From Beijerinckia sp. 28-YEA-48 (GTDB taxonomy: Bacteria > Pseudomonadota > Alphaproteobacteria > Rhizobiales > Beijerinckiaceae), in contig NZ_FNSI01000001.1 of the NCBI RefSeq assembly GCF_900104955.1, positions 592,001 to 656,000 on the forward strand: DNA of 64,000 nt. Reading direction: 5' to 3'. This document shows, in pieces, positions 1-7,949 of this stretch (its first letter is position 1; every line of letters starts with the position of its first letter). Under the pieces are notes generated by a model, which saw nothing but the letters and a program-made list of their open reading frames with translations, ran no database searches and was not told where the DNA came from. A program made the position numbers and the translations under genes.

Positions 1-2
1 GG

Positions 3-1343
3 ATATTTCAGTCGATGGGGGTGGCCGACGCCTTGGCGCCCCATGTTCACATTTCGAAAGGCATCAAATATTTCAACACCGAGGGGCAGTTGCTCCTGGA
101 GCGCAAGCCAGCGCATGAGATCGGCCTGCATGGTTGGGCCAACAATTTTCTTTTCCATCAGCCGGATCTGGAGCGCATTCTGCGCGCGGGCGTTGCTCGT
201 TTTCCTTCTGTTCGCGCCTATCTCAATCACGATGTCTTGCAGGTCGTCGACAGGGAAACCCATGTCGAGTTGCGGACGCAAGAGACGGTCAGCGGGACGA
301 CGTCCACTCACTTGGCCCGTTGGGTGGTCGGTTGCGACGGCGGCCGGTCGATGGTCCGGCAAGCGATTGGCCCTGACTTCGAGGATTTCGGCCTGCATCA
401 GCTCTGGCTGGTCGTCGATGTTCTGTTGTCGAGAGATATCAACTTACCCGATGCGACGGTGCAGTTCTGCGATCCGGCGCGACCGATTACCTGCGTGCGG
501 GGCACGGGGCGTCGGCGCCGATGGGAGATCATGGTCATGCCCGGTGACGATCCGCAGACGATCGATCGTTCGGAAAATGTGTGGCAACTGCTGTCGCGTT
601 GGGTCACGCCTCAGGATGGCGAGCTGGTGCGTCGGGCACTCTACACTTTTCATTCCCTGATCGCCGAGAAATGGCGCGGCAACCGCTTGTTGATTGCCGG
701 CGATAGCGCTCATCAGACGCCGCCGTTCCTGGGCCAGGGATTGTGCGCGGGCATTCGCGATGCAGCGAATCTCGGCTGGAAACTGGCGCGTGTGGTGAAT
801 GGCGCCTCCGAAGGCTTACTCGACAGCTATCAAAGCGAGCGCCACGCCCATGTCCGCGCCTACATTCAGGAGGCGGTGCGGCTCGGTTCCATCATTCAGA
901 CGACCGATCCGCAGGTTGCCGCTGCCCGTGACAAGGCGCTGCTCGAAACCGGACCAGAAGAAATGGTCAACCTCTCACCACCGCTCGGGCCAGGCCTGCA
1001 TCAGGGCAAAGGTGTTGCCGGCACAATCTTGGCGCAGCCACGGTTGAGCGATGGCAGACTGATCGACGATGTCGCTGGAAAAAATTTCGCGTTGGTCGGT
1101 GAGGCAGCGATCCCGCCGCATCTGTTCAAATCCGTTGAAGACATTTGCGCGGCTGTCGGCATGGTGTCTATCGCCGATGCTGCGCTCGCCCCATGGCTTG
1201 CGCAGGCCGGAGCGCGTTGGATCGTCCTGCGGCCGGATCGATATGTTTTTGGAACGGCCAACAGTCCTGACGAACTGGATGAGCTTGTCAGGTCGCTGCC
1301 GGCGGCCCTTGAAGCACGGACGTTGCAGCACGTCTTGAACTAA
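3..1343 (+). CDS. FAD-dependent aromatic-ring monooxygenase, MhpA-like (5' end outside window)
   Basis: The frame is already open at base 3, so the N-terminal GxGxxG FAD-binding segment lies upstream of the window. About 447 residues are visible. Counting from the ATG at 15, the DG motif of PF01494 hydroxylases (CDGGRSMVR) is near residue 107 and the second FAD motif (GDSAHQTPPFLGQG) near 229. The C-terminal part (residues about 330-440) matches the thioredoxin-like tail of MhpA/PheA-type enzymes. The family hydroxylates phenolic substrates using NAD(P)H and O2. It is the first visible gene of a four-gene plus-strand run with a PhyH dioxygenase, a P450 and a ferredoxin-like protein, so a role in oxidative degradation or tailoring is inferred; the substrate is unknown. 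Confidence 0.9.
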   Translation: MFQSMGVADALAPHVHISKGIKYFNTEGQLLLERKPAHEIGLHGWANNFLFHQPDLERILRAGVARFPSVRAYLNHDVLQVVDRETHVELRTQETVSGTTSTHLARWVVGCDGGRSMVRQAIGPDFEDFGLHQLWLVVDVLLSRDINLPDATVQFCDPARPITCVRGTGRRRRWEIMVMPGDDPQTIDRSENVWQLLSRWVTPQDGELVRRALYTFHSLIAEKWRGNRLLIAGDSAHQTPPFLGQGLCAGIRDAANLGWKLARVVNGASEGLLDSYQSERHAHVRAYIQEAVRLGSIIQTTDPQVAAARDKALLETGPEEMVNLSPPLGPGLHQGKGVAGTILAQPRLSDGRLIDDVAGKNFALVGEAAIPPHLFKSVEDICAAVGMVSIADAALAPWLAQAGARWIVLRPDRYVFGTANSPDELDELVRSLPAALEARTLQHVLN

Positions 1344-1372
1344 TGGTCCGCAGATCTTGGAGGGAGAAAGCG

Positions 1373-2209
1373 ATGAACCGTAAGCCACTCAACGACATTA
1401 GCGAAAGTGATATCAAGAAATTCAACGAAGACGGCGTTATCTGTCTTCGTGGCATGTTCGATCAGGATTGGATCGAACGCATGAATACGGCGATCAACCG
1501 GACGATGGATGCGAGCCATCCCGATGCCCGGCAGCGCGAAGTCACCAAAGCCCTGGGAGGGGACAAGGGACGTTTTCACATCAATTCTTTCGTCTGGCGC
1601 TGGGACGATGATTTCCGCGCCTTCGCGCTGGACTCGCCGTGTCCGCAGATCGCGGCTCGGCTGATGGGCCTCGACAAGGTGTCGCTGTTCTACGATCAGG
1701 TTTTCGTCAAGGAACCGGAGACGGCGGAGAAGACGGACTGGCACCACGATCTGCCGTTCTGGCCTCTGCGGGGCGCCAATATCCTATCGGTCTGGGTGGC
1801 GCTGACCTCGGTCAACAGCGAGAATAGCGCGCTTGAATATATTGCGGGCTCCCATAAATGGGGCAAATTCTATCGCGCCGCGATCCCCGACAACGATCCG
1901 CATTTCAAAAGCGACTTTGAGGAATGCCCGGATTTCAGCAAGGAACGAAGCGATGGCAAACACCGCTTTCTGAGCTGGGAAATGCAGGCCGGTGATTGCC
2001 TCGTACATCATCCGCTGACCGTGCATGGCGCCGAGGGCAATTTCTCGCCAAGTCGGCGACGGGCGGCGATCTCCGTGCGCTATATGGGCGGCGATGCCGT
2101 GTGGGATCCGCGCCCGGCAACGATGCGTATCCCTGGCGATCCGCAATATCCGGCAGGGCAATTTCCTGACATCCCGGACGTGTTTCCGCAGGCCTGGCAG
2201 GCTCGCTAG
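1373..2209 (+). CDS. PhyH (phytanoyl-CoA dioxygenase) family Fe(II)/2-oxoglutarate oxygenase
   Basis: The 278-residue product has the PhyH facial triad: H124 and D126 in WHHDLPF, and a distal His in HPLTVHGAEGN, followed by an Arg-rich strand (SRRRAAISVRY) that would bind 2-oxoglutarate. The ATG at 1373 is preferred to the in-frame start at 1343 because AGGGAG lies just upstream, and 1343 would overlap the previous stop. The family hydroxylates unactivated carbons, on CoA thioesters or on free small molecules. It sits 29 bases after the flavin monooxygenase and is followed by a hairpin and a P450, which suggests a shared oxidative pathway. The exact substrate cannot be inferred. Confidence 0.9.
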   Translation: MNRKPLNDISESDIKKFNEDGVICLRGMFDQDWIERMNTAINRTMDASHPDARQREVTKALGGDKGRFHINSFVWRWDDDFRAFALDSPCPQIAARLMGLDKVSLFYDQVFVKEPETAEKTDWHHDLPFWPLRGANILSVWVALTSVNSENSALEYIAGSHKWGKFYRAAIPDNDPHFKSDFEECPDFSKERSDGKHRFLSWEMQAGDCLVHHPLTVHGAEGNFSPSRRRAAISVRYMGGDAVWDPRPATMRIPGDPQYPAGQFPDIPDVFPQAWQAR

Positions 2210-2223
2210 TCAAACATCGAAGA

Positions 2224-2247
2224 GCGGACGGGTTTGTTCCCGTCCGC
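2224..2247. terminator. Hairpin between dioxygenase and P450 genes
   Basis: A perfect 9-bp stem (GCGGACGGG / CCCGTCCGC) closes a 6-base loop 14 bases after the dioxygenase stop. There is no following T-run, so it may attenuate or stabilise the mRNA rather than terminate it. It abuts the ATG at 2251, which argues for the later P450 start at 2293. Confidence 0.5.
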
Positions 2248-2292
2248 CTCATGAACGCTGCGGCGCATCGCCGTGGCGCGGGGAGTTCTGTC

Positions 2293-3549
2293 ATGCAACC
2301 GCACACGAAATCGCACGTAGGCATTTTCGATGATCCGCGTGAAAGCTACGGGATCTTCTCGGCGGAGGCCGTGCAGAATCCCTATCCGGTCTATCAACGT
2401 TTGCGCGAAACCGAGCCGGTCCATTGGTCGGAGCGGGCACAGGCCTGGTATTTCACCCGTTACGAAGATGTCTTCGCATTGCAGACGCGTGGCGATCTCA
2501 GTGTCGATCGGCTGGAAACGCTCTATTCCTATCTGCCGCGCGCCAATTCCGAGCGGTTCAGTGCCATTGTCGAGCACTATAATCGTTGGTTGCTCTATCG
2601 TGATGATGTCTATCATGATCGCCTGAAGGCGCTGTTCATGAAGGCGATGACGCCGCGCGCGGTCGACCAATTGCGCCCGAAGATCGAGGCGCGGGTCGAT
2701 GCACTTTTTGACAGTCTGGCCGAGCAGGATGGCTTCGACGCTTATCTCGACTTTGCGGCGCGCATTCCCGTCCAGGTAATGCTCGATCTTCTCGGCCTGC
2801 CACAATCGGACGAGGCGATGGTCCGGCATTGGAGCGACCGTTGCTCGAATTTTCTGTTTCAGCCGGTCAATCCAGACTCTGAGGCACTAGCCGAGGAGCA
2901 GCGACAGATTCTCGATGCGCAGCAAGACTATTTGATGCCGATCATTGCCCAGCGGCGGCAGCGGCCGCGCGCCGACATGATCAGCGCCATGGTGCAGGCC
3001 ACCGTCGATGGCGAGAATCTGTCAGATCTCGAAGTGCTGGCGACTTGTAATATGATGCTCACGGCCGGGGGCGGAACCTCGCGGAGCGCCATTTCCATGG
3101 CGCTGTGGCGGTTGCAGCAATTTCCCGATCAGCTCGAAAAGCTAAAGGCCGATCCTTCCCTGATCAACCTCGCTGCGGAAGAGTTCTTGCGCTACGAGGC
3201 ACCGACGCAGCGGGGCATTCGTACCGCGCGAACGGGCTTTGAGGTCGATGGCCATCGCATTGAAGCGGGCCAGACCCTGCATTTGATGCTGGGCGCCGCC
3301 AATCGCGACCCGGCGCAGTTCGAGGCACCAGATGAATTGCGCGTTACGCGGAATCCCAACCGGCATGTCACGCTTGGGCATGGCGTTCACTATTGCCTCG
3401 GCGCCAGCCTGGCGCGCATGGAGCTTCGGATCGCTGTCAGCAAATTCCTGGCACGCTTTCCGAACTATCGATTGGTGTCCGACAAGGTCGTTTTCATGAA
3501 CAGAACCGCCAGCCGCCGGCTGGAGGCTTTGCCGATCATGACGCAGTGA
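2293..3549 (+). CDS. Cytochrome P450, bacterial class I type
   Basis: The 418-residue protein carries the K-helix ExxR (EFLR), the heme loop LGHGVHYCLG with the axial Cys near residue 368, and an I-helix segment LTAGGGTS. Two positions are unusual: the Phe that normally opens the heme loop is Leu, and the I-helix acid before the conserved Thr is Gly. The ATG at 2293 has GGGGAG about 8 bases upstream; the alternative at 2251 lacks a ribosome site and touches a hairpin. P450s of this class need a ferredoxin and reductase, and the next gene encodes a ferredoxin-reductase-like fusion 8 bases downstream, presumably its electron donor. Confidence 0.92.
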   Translation: MQPHTKSHVGIFDDPRESYGIFSAEAVQNPYPVYQRLRETEPVHWSERAQAWYFTRYEDVFALQTRGDLSVDRLETLYSYLPRANSERFSAIVEHYNRWLLYRDDVYHDRLKALFMKAMTPRAVDQLRPKIEARVDALFDSLAEQDGFDAYLDFAARIPVQVMLDLLGLPQSDEAMVRHWSDRCSNFLFQPVNPDSEALAEEQRQILDAQQDYLMPIIAQRRQRPRADMISAMVQATVDGENLSDLEVLATCNMMLTAGGGTSRSAISMALWRLQQFPDQLEKLKADPSLINLAAEEFLRYEAPTQRGIRTARTGFEVDGHRIEAGQTLHLMLGAANRDPAQFEAPDELRVTRNPNRHVTLGHGVHYCLGASLARMELRIAVSKFLARFPNYRLVSDKVVFMNRTASRRLEALPIMTQ

Positions 3550-3557
3550 GGAACTGT

Positions 3558-4550
3558 ATGTCGAAGCGTGTGCGGATCGAACAGTTTGACCGGGAAATCG
3601 TCGTCGAGGATGGCGATACCATCCTGCAGGCGGCGCTCGATGCCGGGCTCGACTATCCGTTCATGTGCCAGCAAGGGCAGTGCGGGGCGTGCAAGGCGCA
3701 GCTGATCAGTGGCCAGGTCGATTTGGGCACCTATTATAATCCGCTCGTGCTGACCGAGGAGGAGCGCGTCGGCGGACAGATTCTCGCTTGCCAGGCCGAA
3801 CCGCAGACTGACTGCGTCATCTCCATCGGTGTTTTGGATGGCGAGGTCAGCCATGTGCTGCGAGATCTCGATTATGAGGTCCTATCCGTTTCGCCATCGA
3901 CCGATTTTATTGCGCTTCGTTTGCGCAATCGCTCCGCCGAGCCGTTCCATTTTAGCGCTGGTCAGTTCGCGCGACTGTCGTTCGATGGTTATCCGCCGGT
4001 GGAAGCGGGTATGGTGAACCGGCCAGATGACGAGGAGTTGCTGTTTCACTTGCCCCATGTTTCCGGCGATCTGTTTTGCCAGTTCGTTGCCGGTCTGGCT
4101 GAGGGCGCGATCATTGGCGTAGAGGGGCCGTTCGGCTCGGCCTATCTGCGCGAGGAGCATTTCGGGCCGATCCTGCTGGTGGGGCTCGGTGCCGATCGCG
4201 GCAAGTTGCTCTCCATCGCCGAAACAGCTTTGAAAAGCGGCATGGCGCAGCAGATTGTTTTCTTCGGGGACGCTCGTGCAGATGCGTCGACGGCTTCCAG
4301 AGTGTCGGATTTACAAAACACGTACCGTAATTTTCAGTGGCGCGCTGTTGCCATTGATCTGGCAGCCAGCGCTTCCTCGCAAACTGGGGAAATGCGGACG
4401 TCAATTGGAAATACCTTCGATGATTTCCAAGGCTTTCATGTTTATCTGGCCGGGTCGTCAAGCTTCTGCGCTTCGATGTGCGAAAGTTTGGTCGCGCAGG
4501 GGCTCGAGCCCGGCAATTGCTATTTCGACCCGATCGAAACACATGCCTGA
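3558..4550 (+). CDS. 2Fe-2S ferredoxin fused to degenerate ferredoxin-NADP reductase-like domain
   Basis: The 330-residue product starts with a plant-type ferredoxin domain with cluster ligands C37, C42, C45 and C78. A reductase-like domain follows (about 100-325) but lacks the usual signatures: the FAD-binding RxYS is replaced by EAGMVNRPDDEE, and the GGTG-type NAD loop reads GLGADRGK. The C-terminal segment (VYLAGSSSF...YFDP) still aligns with the family. The start at 3558 follows the P450 stop by 8 bases with TGAGGAACT upstream. Family members (benzoate or naphthalene dioxygenase reductases) move electrons from NADH to an oxygenase; here the ferredoxin half probably serves the P450, while flavin reduction is doubtful. 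Confidence 0.85.
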   Translation: MSKRVRIEQFDREIVVEDGDTILQAALDAGLDYPFMCQQGQCGACKAQLISGQVDLGTYYNPLVLTEEERVGGQILACQAEPQTDCVISIGVLDGEVSHVLRDLDYEVLSVSPSTDFIALRLRNRSAEPFHFSAGQFARLSFDGYPPVEAGMVNRPDDEELLFHLPHVSGDLFCQFVAGLAEGAIIGVEGPFGSAYLREEHFGPILLVGLGADRGKLLSIAETALKSGMAQQIVFFGDARADASTASRVSDLQNTYRNFQWRAVAIDLAASASSQTGEMRTSIGNTFDDFQGFHVYLAGSSSFCASMCESLVAQGLEPGNCYFDPIETHA

Positions 4551-4596
4551 CGCAGCTGTTAGGGCGGCTTTGCGCTCGTGGGGAATTTCCGCATAA

Positions 4597-6054
4597 TTGC
4601 CAGACTCATCCGGGAAGAAACGTCTGGGGCTTGGTGTGTCGGGAATTCAGCAGGCAGTTTGCCGGCTTCTGGTTCTGGTTTGCGGGTTGTGCTGCACGCC
4701 GGCGTTCGCTGCCGAACCGCAGCTTGATGGTCGAGCCGTTGGCGTTGTCTGGGTGCTGCCTTTCGTTGGCATGCTGCTGTCTATCGCCTTGATGCCCTTG
4801 GCGCTGCCTACTTTCTGGCACCATCATTATGGCAAGGTTTCCGCCTTCTGGGCGCTGGCCTTCCTGCTGCCTGCTGCCGTCCTTTTTGGTCCGGGTCTGA
4901 CGGGGCATGAGCTGCTGCACACGCTGGCGCTGGAATATATCCCCTTCCTGATCCTCATCGGCACCCTCTATTGCGTGACGGGGCATATCCATATTCGCGG
5001 CAATCTGCATGGATCGCCGCTGTTAAACACCGGTCTGCTCGCGCTTGGTACTGGGCTGGCGAGTGTCATGGGGACGACGGGTGCCTCCATGCTGTTGATC
5101 CGACCGCTGATCCGCGCCAATGACGACCGCCGCTACAATGTGCATGTGGTCATCTTCTTCATTTTCCTGGTCGCGAATATCGGTGGATCGTTGACGCCGC
5201 TTGGCGATCCGCCGCTGTTCCTGGGGTTTCTTCAGGGCGTCCATTTTTCGTGGACCTTGGTGCATCTGTTGGCGCCCATGGCATTCACCTGCGCCATTCT
5301 GCTGGCGCTCTTTTTTGTGATCGATTTCTATCTTTATAGGAAGGAAGGCCGCACCCGGCCGGACCCGACGCCGGATAGCGCGCTGTCGATCGAGGGCACC
5401 CGCAACCTGTTGTTGATCCCAGCCGTTCTTGCAGTGGTGCTGGCGAGCGGCAGCTTGAAGCTGGGCGAACTCCATTTTCTGTCGGTGACATTGGAGGTGC
5501 AGAATGTTCTACGCGACGTACTGTTGTTGCTGATCGCCTATGTCTCCTTCGCGACCACACCGCATGGCACACGTGTGGCCAATGGCTTTGATTTTGAGCC
5601 GGTGGTCGAAGTGGCGAAGCTGTTCGCGGCGATCTTCATCACTATTGTGCCGGTGATCGCCATGTTGAAGGCCGGGCGCGAGGGCGCTTTGGCCACCGTC
5701 ATCGGGTTGGTGACCACGCCGGACGGACTGCCGATCAACGGCATGTATTTCTGGCTGACGGGTGCATTGTCGAGCTTCCTCGACAATGCACCGACCTATC
5801 TGGTGTTCTTCAACGCTGCCGGCGGCGATGCGCAACAGCTGATGGGACCTCTGGCCTCGACCCTGACAGCGATTTCCGCTGGTGCGGTGTTCATGGGCGC
5901 CAACAGCTATATCGGCAATGCGCCCAATTTTCTGGTCAAGTCCATCGCCGAGAGCCGCGGCATCCCGATGCCAAGTTTCTTTGGCTATATGCTGTGGTCT
6001 GGCTGTCTGCTGTTGCCGATCTTCGTGCTGCTGACGCTGATCTTCTTCAGCTAG
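4597..6054 (+). CDS. CitMHS/NhaD-like inner-membrane ion or carboxylate transporter
   Basis: A 485-residue polytopic membrane protein of the ion-transporter superfamily, closest by eye to the CitMHS_2/sodium-proton antiporter group: about 11-12 hydrophobic segments, a conserved NIGGSLTPLGDPPLFLGF segment in the middle, and a second re-entrant-like segment (LDNAPTYLVFFNAAGG). TTG at 4597 is the first possible start because an in-frame stop precedes it. A GTG at 4636 would leave a cleaner hydrophobic leader ending in AFAAEP. The gene lies 46 bases after the ferredoxin-like gene on the same strand, so co-transcription is possible. Whether it moves Na+/H+ or an organic acid cannot be told. Confidence 0.82.
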   Translation: MPDSSGKKRLGLGVSGIQQAVCRLLVLVCGLCCTPAFAAEPQLDGRAVGVVWVLPFVGMLLSIALMPLALPTFWHHHYGKVSAFWALAFLLPAAVLFGPGLTGHELLHTLALEYIPFLILIGTLYCVTGHIHIRGNLHGSPLLNTGLLALGTGLASVMGTTGASMLLIRPLIRANDDRRYNVHVVIFFIFLVANIGGSLTPLGDPPLFLGFLQGVHFSWTLVHLLAPMAFTCAILLALFFVIDFYLYRKEGRTRPDPTPDSALSIEGTRNLLLIPAVLAVVLASGSLKLGELHFLSVTLEVQNVLRDVLLLLIAYVSFATTPHGTRVANGFDFEPVVEVAKLFAAIFITIVPVIAMLKAGREGALATVIGLVTTPDGLPINGMYFWLTGALSSFLDNAPTYLVFFNAAGGDAQQLMGPLASTLTAISAGAVFMGANSYIGNAPNFLVKSIAESRGIPMPSFFGYMLWSGCLLLPIFVLLTLIFFS

Positions 6055-6098
6055 GCATTGGCAAGCAGTTTGGGCGAGCAGCTTGCGGCTGCTTCAGC

Positions 6099-6329
6099 TC
6101 ACTTCTTGCCCGAACGCTTGATCGATTTGATGATCCGGGGCGGCTGGCCAGATTGAGCCGCGATTTCCCGATCCTGGGCCTCGATAATGGTTTTGGCCGG
6201 GCTGTCGCCGTCGAGGCCGCCCACAGCGGACGAAGGGACGCGACGGTTCGAGCGGATGGCGCCGTCCTCATAGGTGACGTCGAACAGTACGAATTCGCTG
6301 TCGCTCGATTTTTTGTTTTTGCTTGCCAA
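6099..6329 (-). CDS. Small conserved protein with TTG start (76 aa)
   Basis: The conserved part begins at LASKNKK and contains VLFDVTYEDG, SNRRVP, GGLDGD and IEAQDREIA, and ends in a basic tail. I recognise this as a small hypothetical protein widespread in Hyphomicrobiales, without known function. The TTG at 6329 is chosen because GGAAG sits 7 bases upstream and nothing upstream looks protein-like. It runs opposite to its neighbours and is probably transcribed alone. It is highly charged, has no membrane segment, and is likely cytoplasmic. Confidence 0.7.
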   Translation of the reverse strand: MASKNKKSSDSEFVLFDVTYEDGAIRSNRRVPSSAVGGLDGDSPAKTIIEAQDREIAAQSGQPPRIIKSIKRSGKK

Positions 6330-6640
6330 GGTGGAGCTTCCAGAAAAGACGACCGCAGGAGCTGTGTCGTACAAGGATTGAAGGGAAGGCGCTCGCGCCG
6401 CCGGGGAGAGGTGTAGGCCTGTCCCGTCCGGCGAGCAAGCGGCCTGGTGTTCCGGTGTGCAGCGGGACGATATCCTCCAGCCTGCCAAGGTACAGCGATC
6501 AACCGACCAGAACATAGTCTAATGACAGTAATTTGTTTTATTTCAGTCTATTGAGCTATTTTGTGCACCGCCGTGCGCAGGGACTGAATCCGCCGGATTG
6601 GGACTTGCTGAATCGGTTCGGCAGGCGCATGTATAGGGGC

Positions 6641-6916
6641 ATGACTAATCTTCCTGAACTGAAACTGATCGAGGCGCTGAAACAGGTCGATGCGCACGGT
6701 GACGTTGCGCCTCCCCATGTTCAGGACCCGACCACGATGGTGATCCGTCAGCTCGCCGTGCAGGCCGACCTGATGCGTTGGGATGGCGACCGCGGCCGCT
6801 TCGTGCTGACCAGCACGGGCCGCAGCCGCATCAGCAAGCGCGCCAGTTCGACCGGAACCGTTCTGCGCTTCCGAAGCCGGGAAAAAGACGGCTCGTCGGC
6901 CCGCCAGAAGGTCTGA
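6641..6916 (+). CDS. Small hypothetical protein, possible winged-helix-like
   Basis: The 91-residue product (start MTNLPELKL) has a helical N-terminus, then a segment (VIRQLAVQADLMRWDGDRGRFVLTS) resembling the recognition helix and wing of a small winged-helix domain, then a basic low-complexity tail. Longer starts at 6533 and 6629 are open; 6641 is chosen because AGGGG is close upstream and the 6533 extension lacks protein character. The function is unknown. It stands alone between a minus-strand small gene and the extradiol dioxygenase. Confidence 0.5.
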   Translation: MTNLPELKLIEALKQVDAHGDVAPPHVQDPTTMVIRQLAVQADLMRWDGDRGRFVLTSTGRSRISKRASSTGTVLRFRSREKDGSSARQKV

Positions 6917-7067
6917 TCCGGCTCGTTACGCTCGGCCATTGTGCTCGATCGTCGCCCGTGGCTGGCTCGCCTTGAGGCGTCCGCCAGTCTCCCAAGTTTG
7001 CTCGTGAATTGCCAGCAGGCGTGCCGCTCTGCATAGTGCTGTCGATGCGCATGGAGGGTGGGCGTCG

Positions 7068-7919
7068 ATGGGTGAGATTGTTCTCGCGGCGAAGATCACA
7101 CACGTACCTTCGATCCTGATTTCGGAACGCCCGGGGCCACTGTTTGGGCAGCGTGCGGAGGCCATCCATTCTTTGCGCGAACTGGGCACACGGGCCCGCG
7201 CCCGCACGGCCGATACCTTCCTCATTTTCGATGTGCATTGGATCTCGAATTTCGGCTGTCACATGAACGCCAATGCCCGGCATGTCGGCACATACACCTC
7301 ACATGAGGCGCCGCACATGATTCAGGACATGGCCTATGATTATCCCGGCAATCCTGAGTTGGGGGAAGCGATCGCGGCGGAAGCCAAGAAGGATGGGCTT
7401 GACGTCATGGCCCATCATGTGCCGACCCTGCCGCTGGAATATGGCACGATCGTTCCGATGCACTACATGAACCAGGACGGGCACTTTAAAGTGATTGCCG
7501 TCGCGGCGCCGATCTTCTCCACATGGCAGGAAAATCGAAAGTTCGGCATGGCGGTGCGGCGGGCGGTCGAAGCCTCGTCCCATCGGGTGGCGGTGCTTGC
7601 CAGTGGCTCCCTTTCACACAAGCTCGTCAGCAACGAGCAGGTGGGCGACGGCCAATGGGATGTGGTCGGCAGCGAATTCAACCGGCAGGTTGATCTGCGC
7701 GTCCTCGATCTGTGGCGCGAGCGCCGTTACGCCGAGTTCTGTCGGATGCTCCCGGACTATTCGACCAAGTGCAACGGCGAGGGCCTGATGGTCGACACGC
7801 ATATGCTGTTTGGTGTGTTGGGTTGGGATAAATATGCCGGGCGAGCTGAAGAGCTGTGCCCGTATTTTCCCTCAAGCGGCAGCGGCCAGATCACCGTCGA
7901 ATTTCATCTCGACGCATAA
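7068..7919 (+). CDS. Class III extradiol ring-cleavage dioxygenase (LigB/HpaD superfamily)
   Basis: The 283-residue protein has the LigB-superfamily metal ligands in the expected places: H12 (ITHVP), H57 (FDVHWIS) and a Glu in NGEGLMVDTHML; a catalytic-type His lies in SGSLSHKL. The overall pattern is closest to 3,4-dihydroxyphenylacetate 2,3-dioxygenase (HpaD type) and related catechol meta-cleavage enzymes, which use non-heme Fe(II) and O2 in the cytoplasm. GGAGGGTGG lies upstream of ATG 7068. No further hpa or meta-pathway gene is adjacent, so the substrate (homoprotocatechuate or another catechol) is unproven. Confidence 0.9.
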   Translation: MGEIVLAAKITHVPSILISERPGPLFGQRAEAIHSLRELGTRARARTADTFLIFDVHWISNFGCHMNANARHVGTYTSHEAPHMIQDMAYDYPGNPELGEAIAAEAKKDGLDVMAHHVPTLPLEYGTIVPMHYMNQDGHFKVIAVAAPIFSTWQENRKFGMAVRRAVEASSHRVAVLASGSLSHKLVSNEQVGDGQWDVVGSEFNRQVDLRVLDLWRERRYAEFCRMLPDYSTKCNGEGLMVDTHMLFGVLGWDKYAGRAEELCPYFPSSGSGQITVEFHLDA

Positions 7920-7949
7920 TTCCAGTGCGGTTTTCAAACGCAATTTGCT

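Noticed and set aside
2251-2292. Upstream ATG for the P450
   Set aside because: No ribosome site and immediate contact with a hairpin; the ATG at 2293 has a good site.
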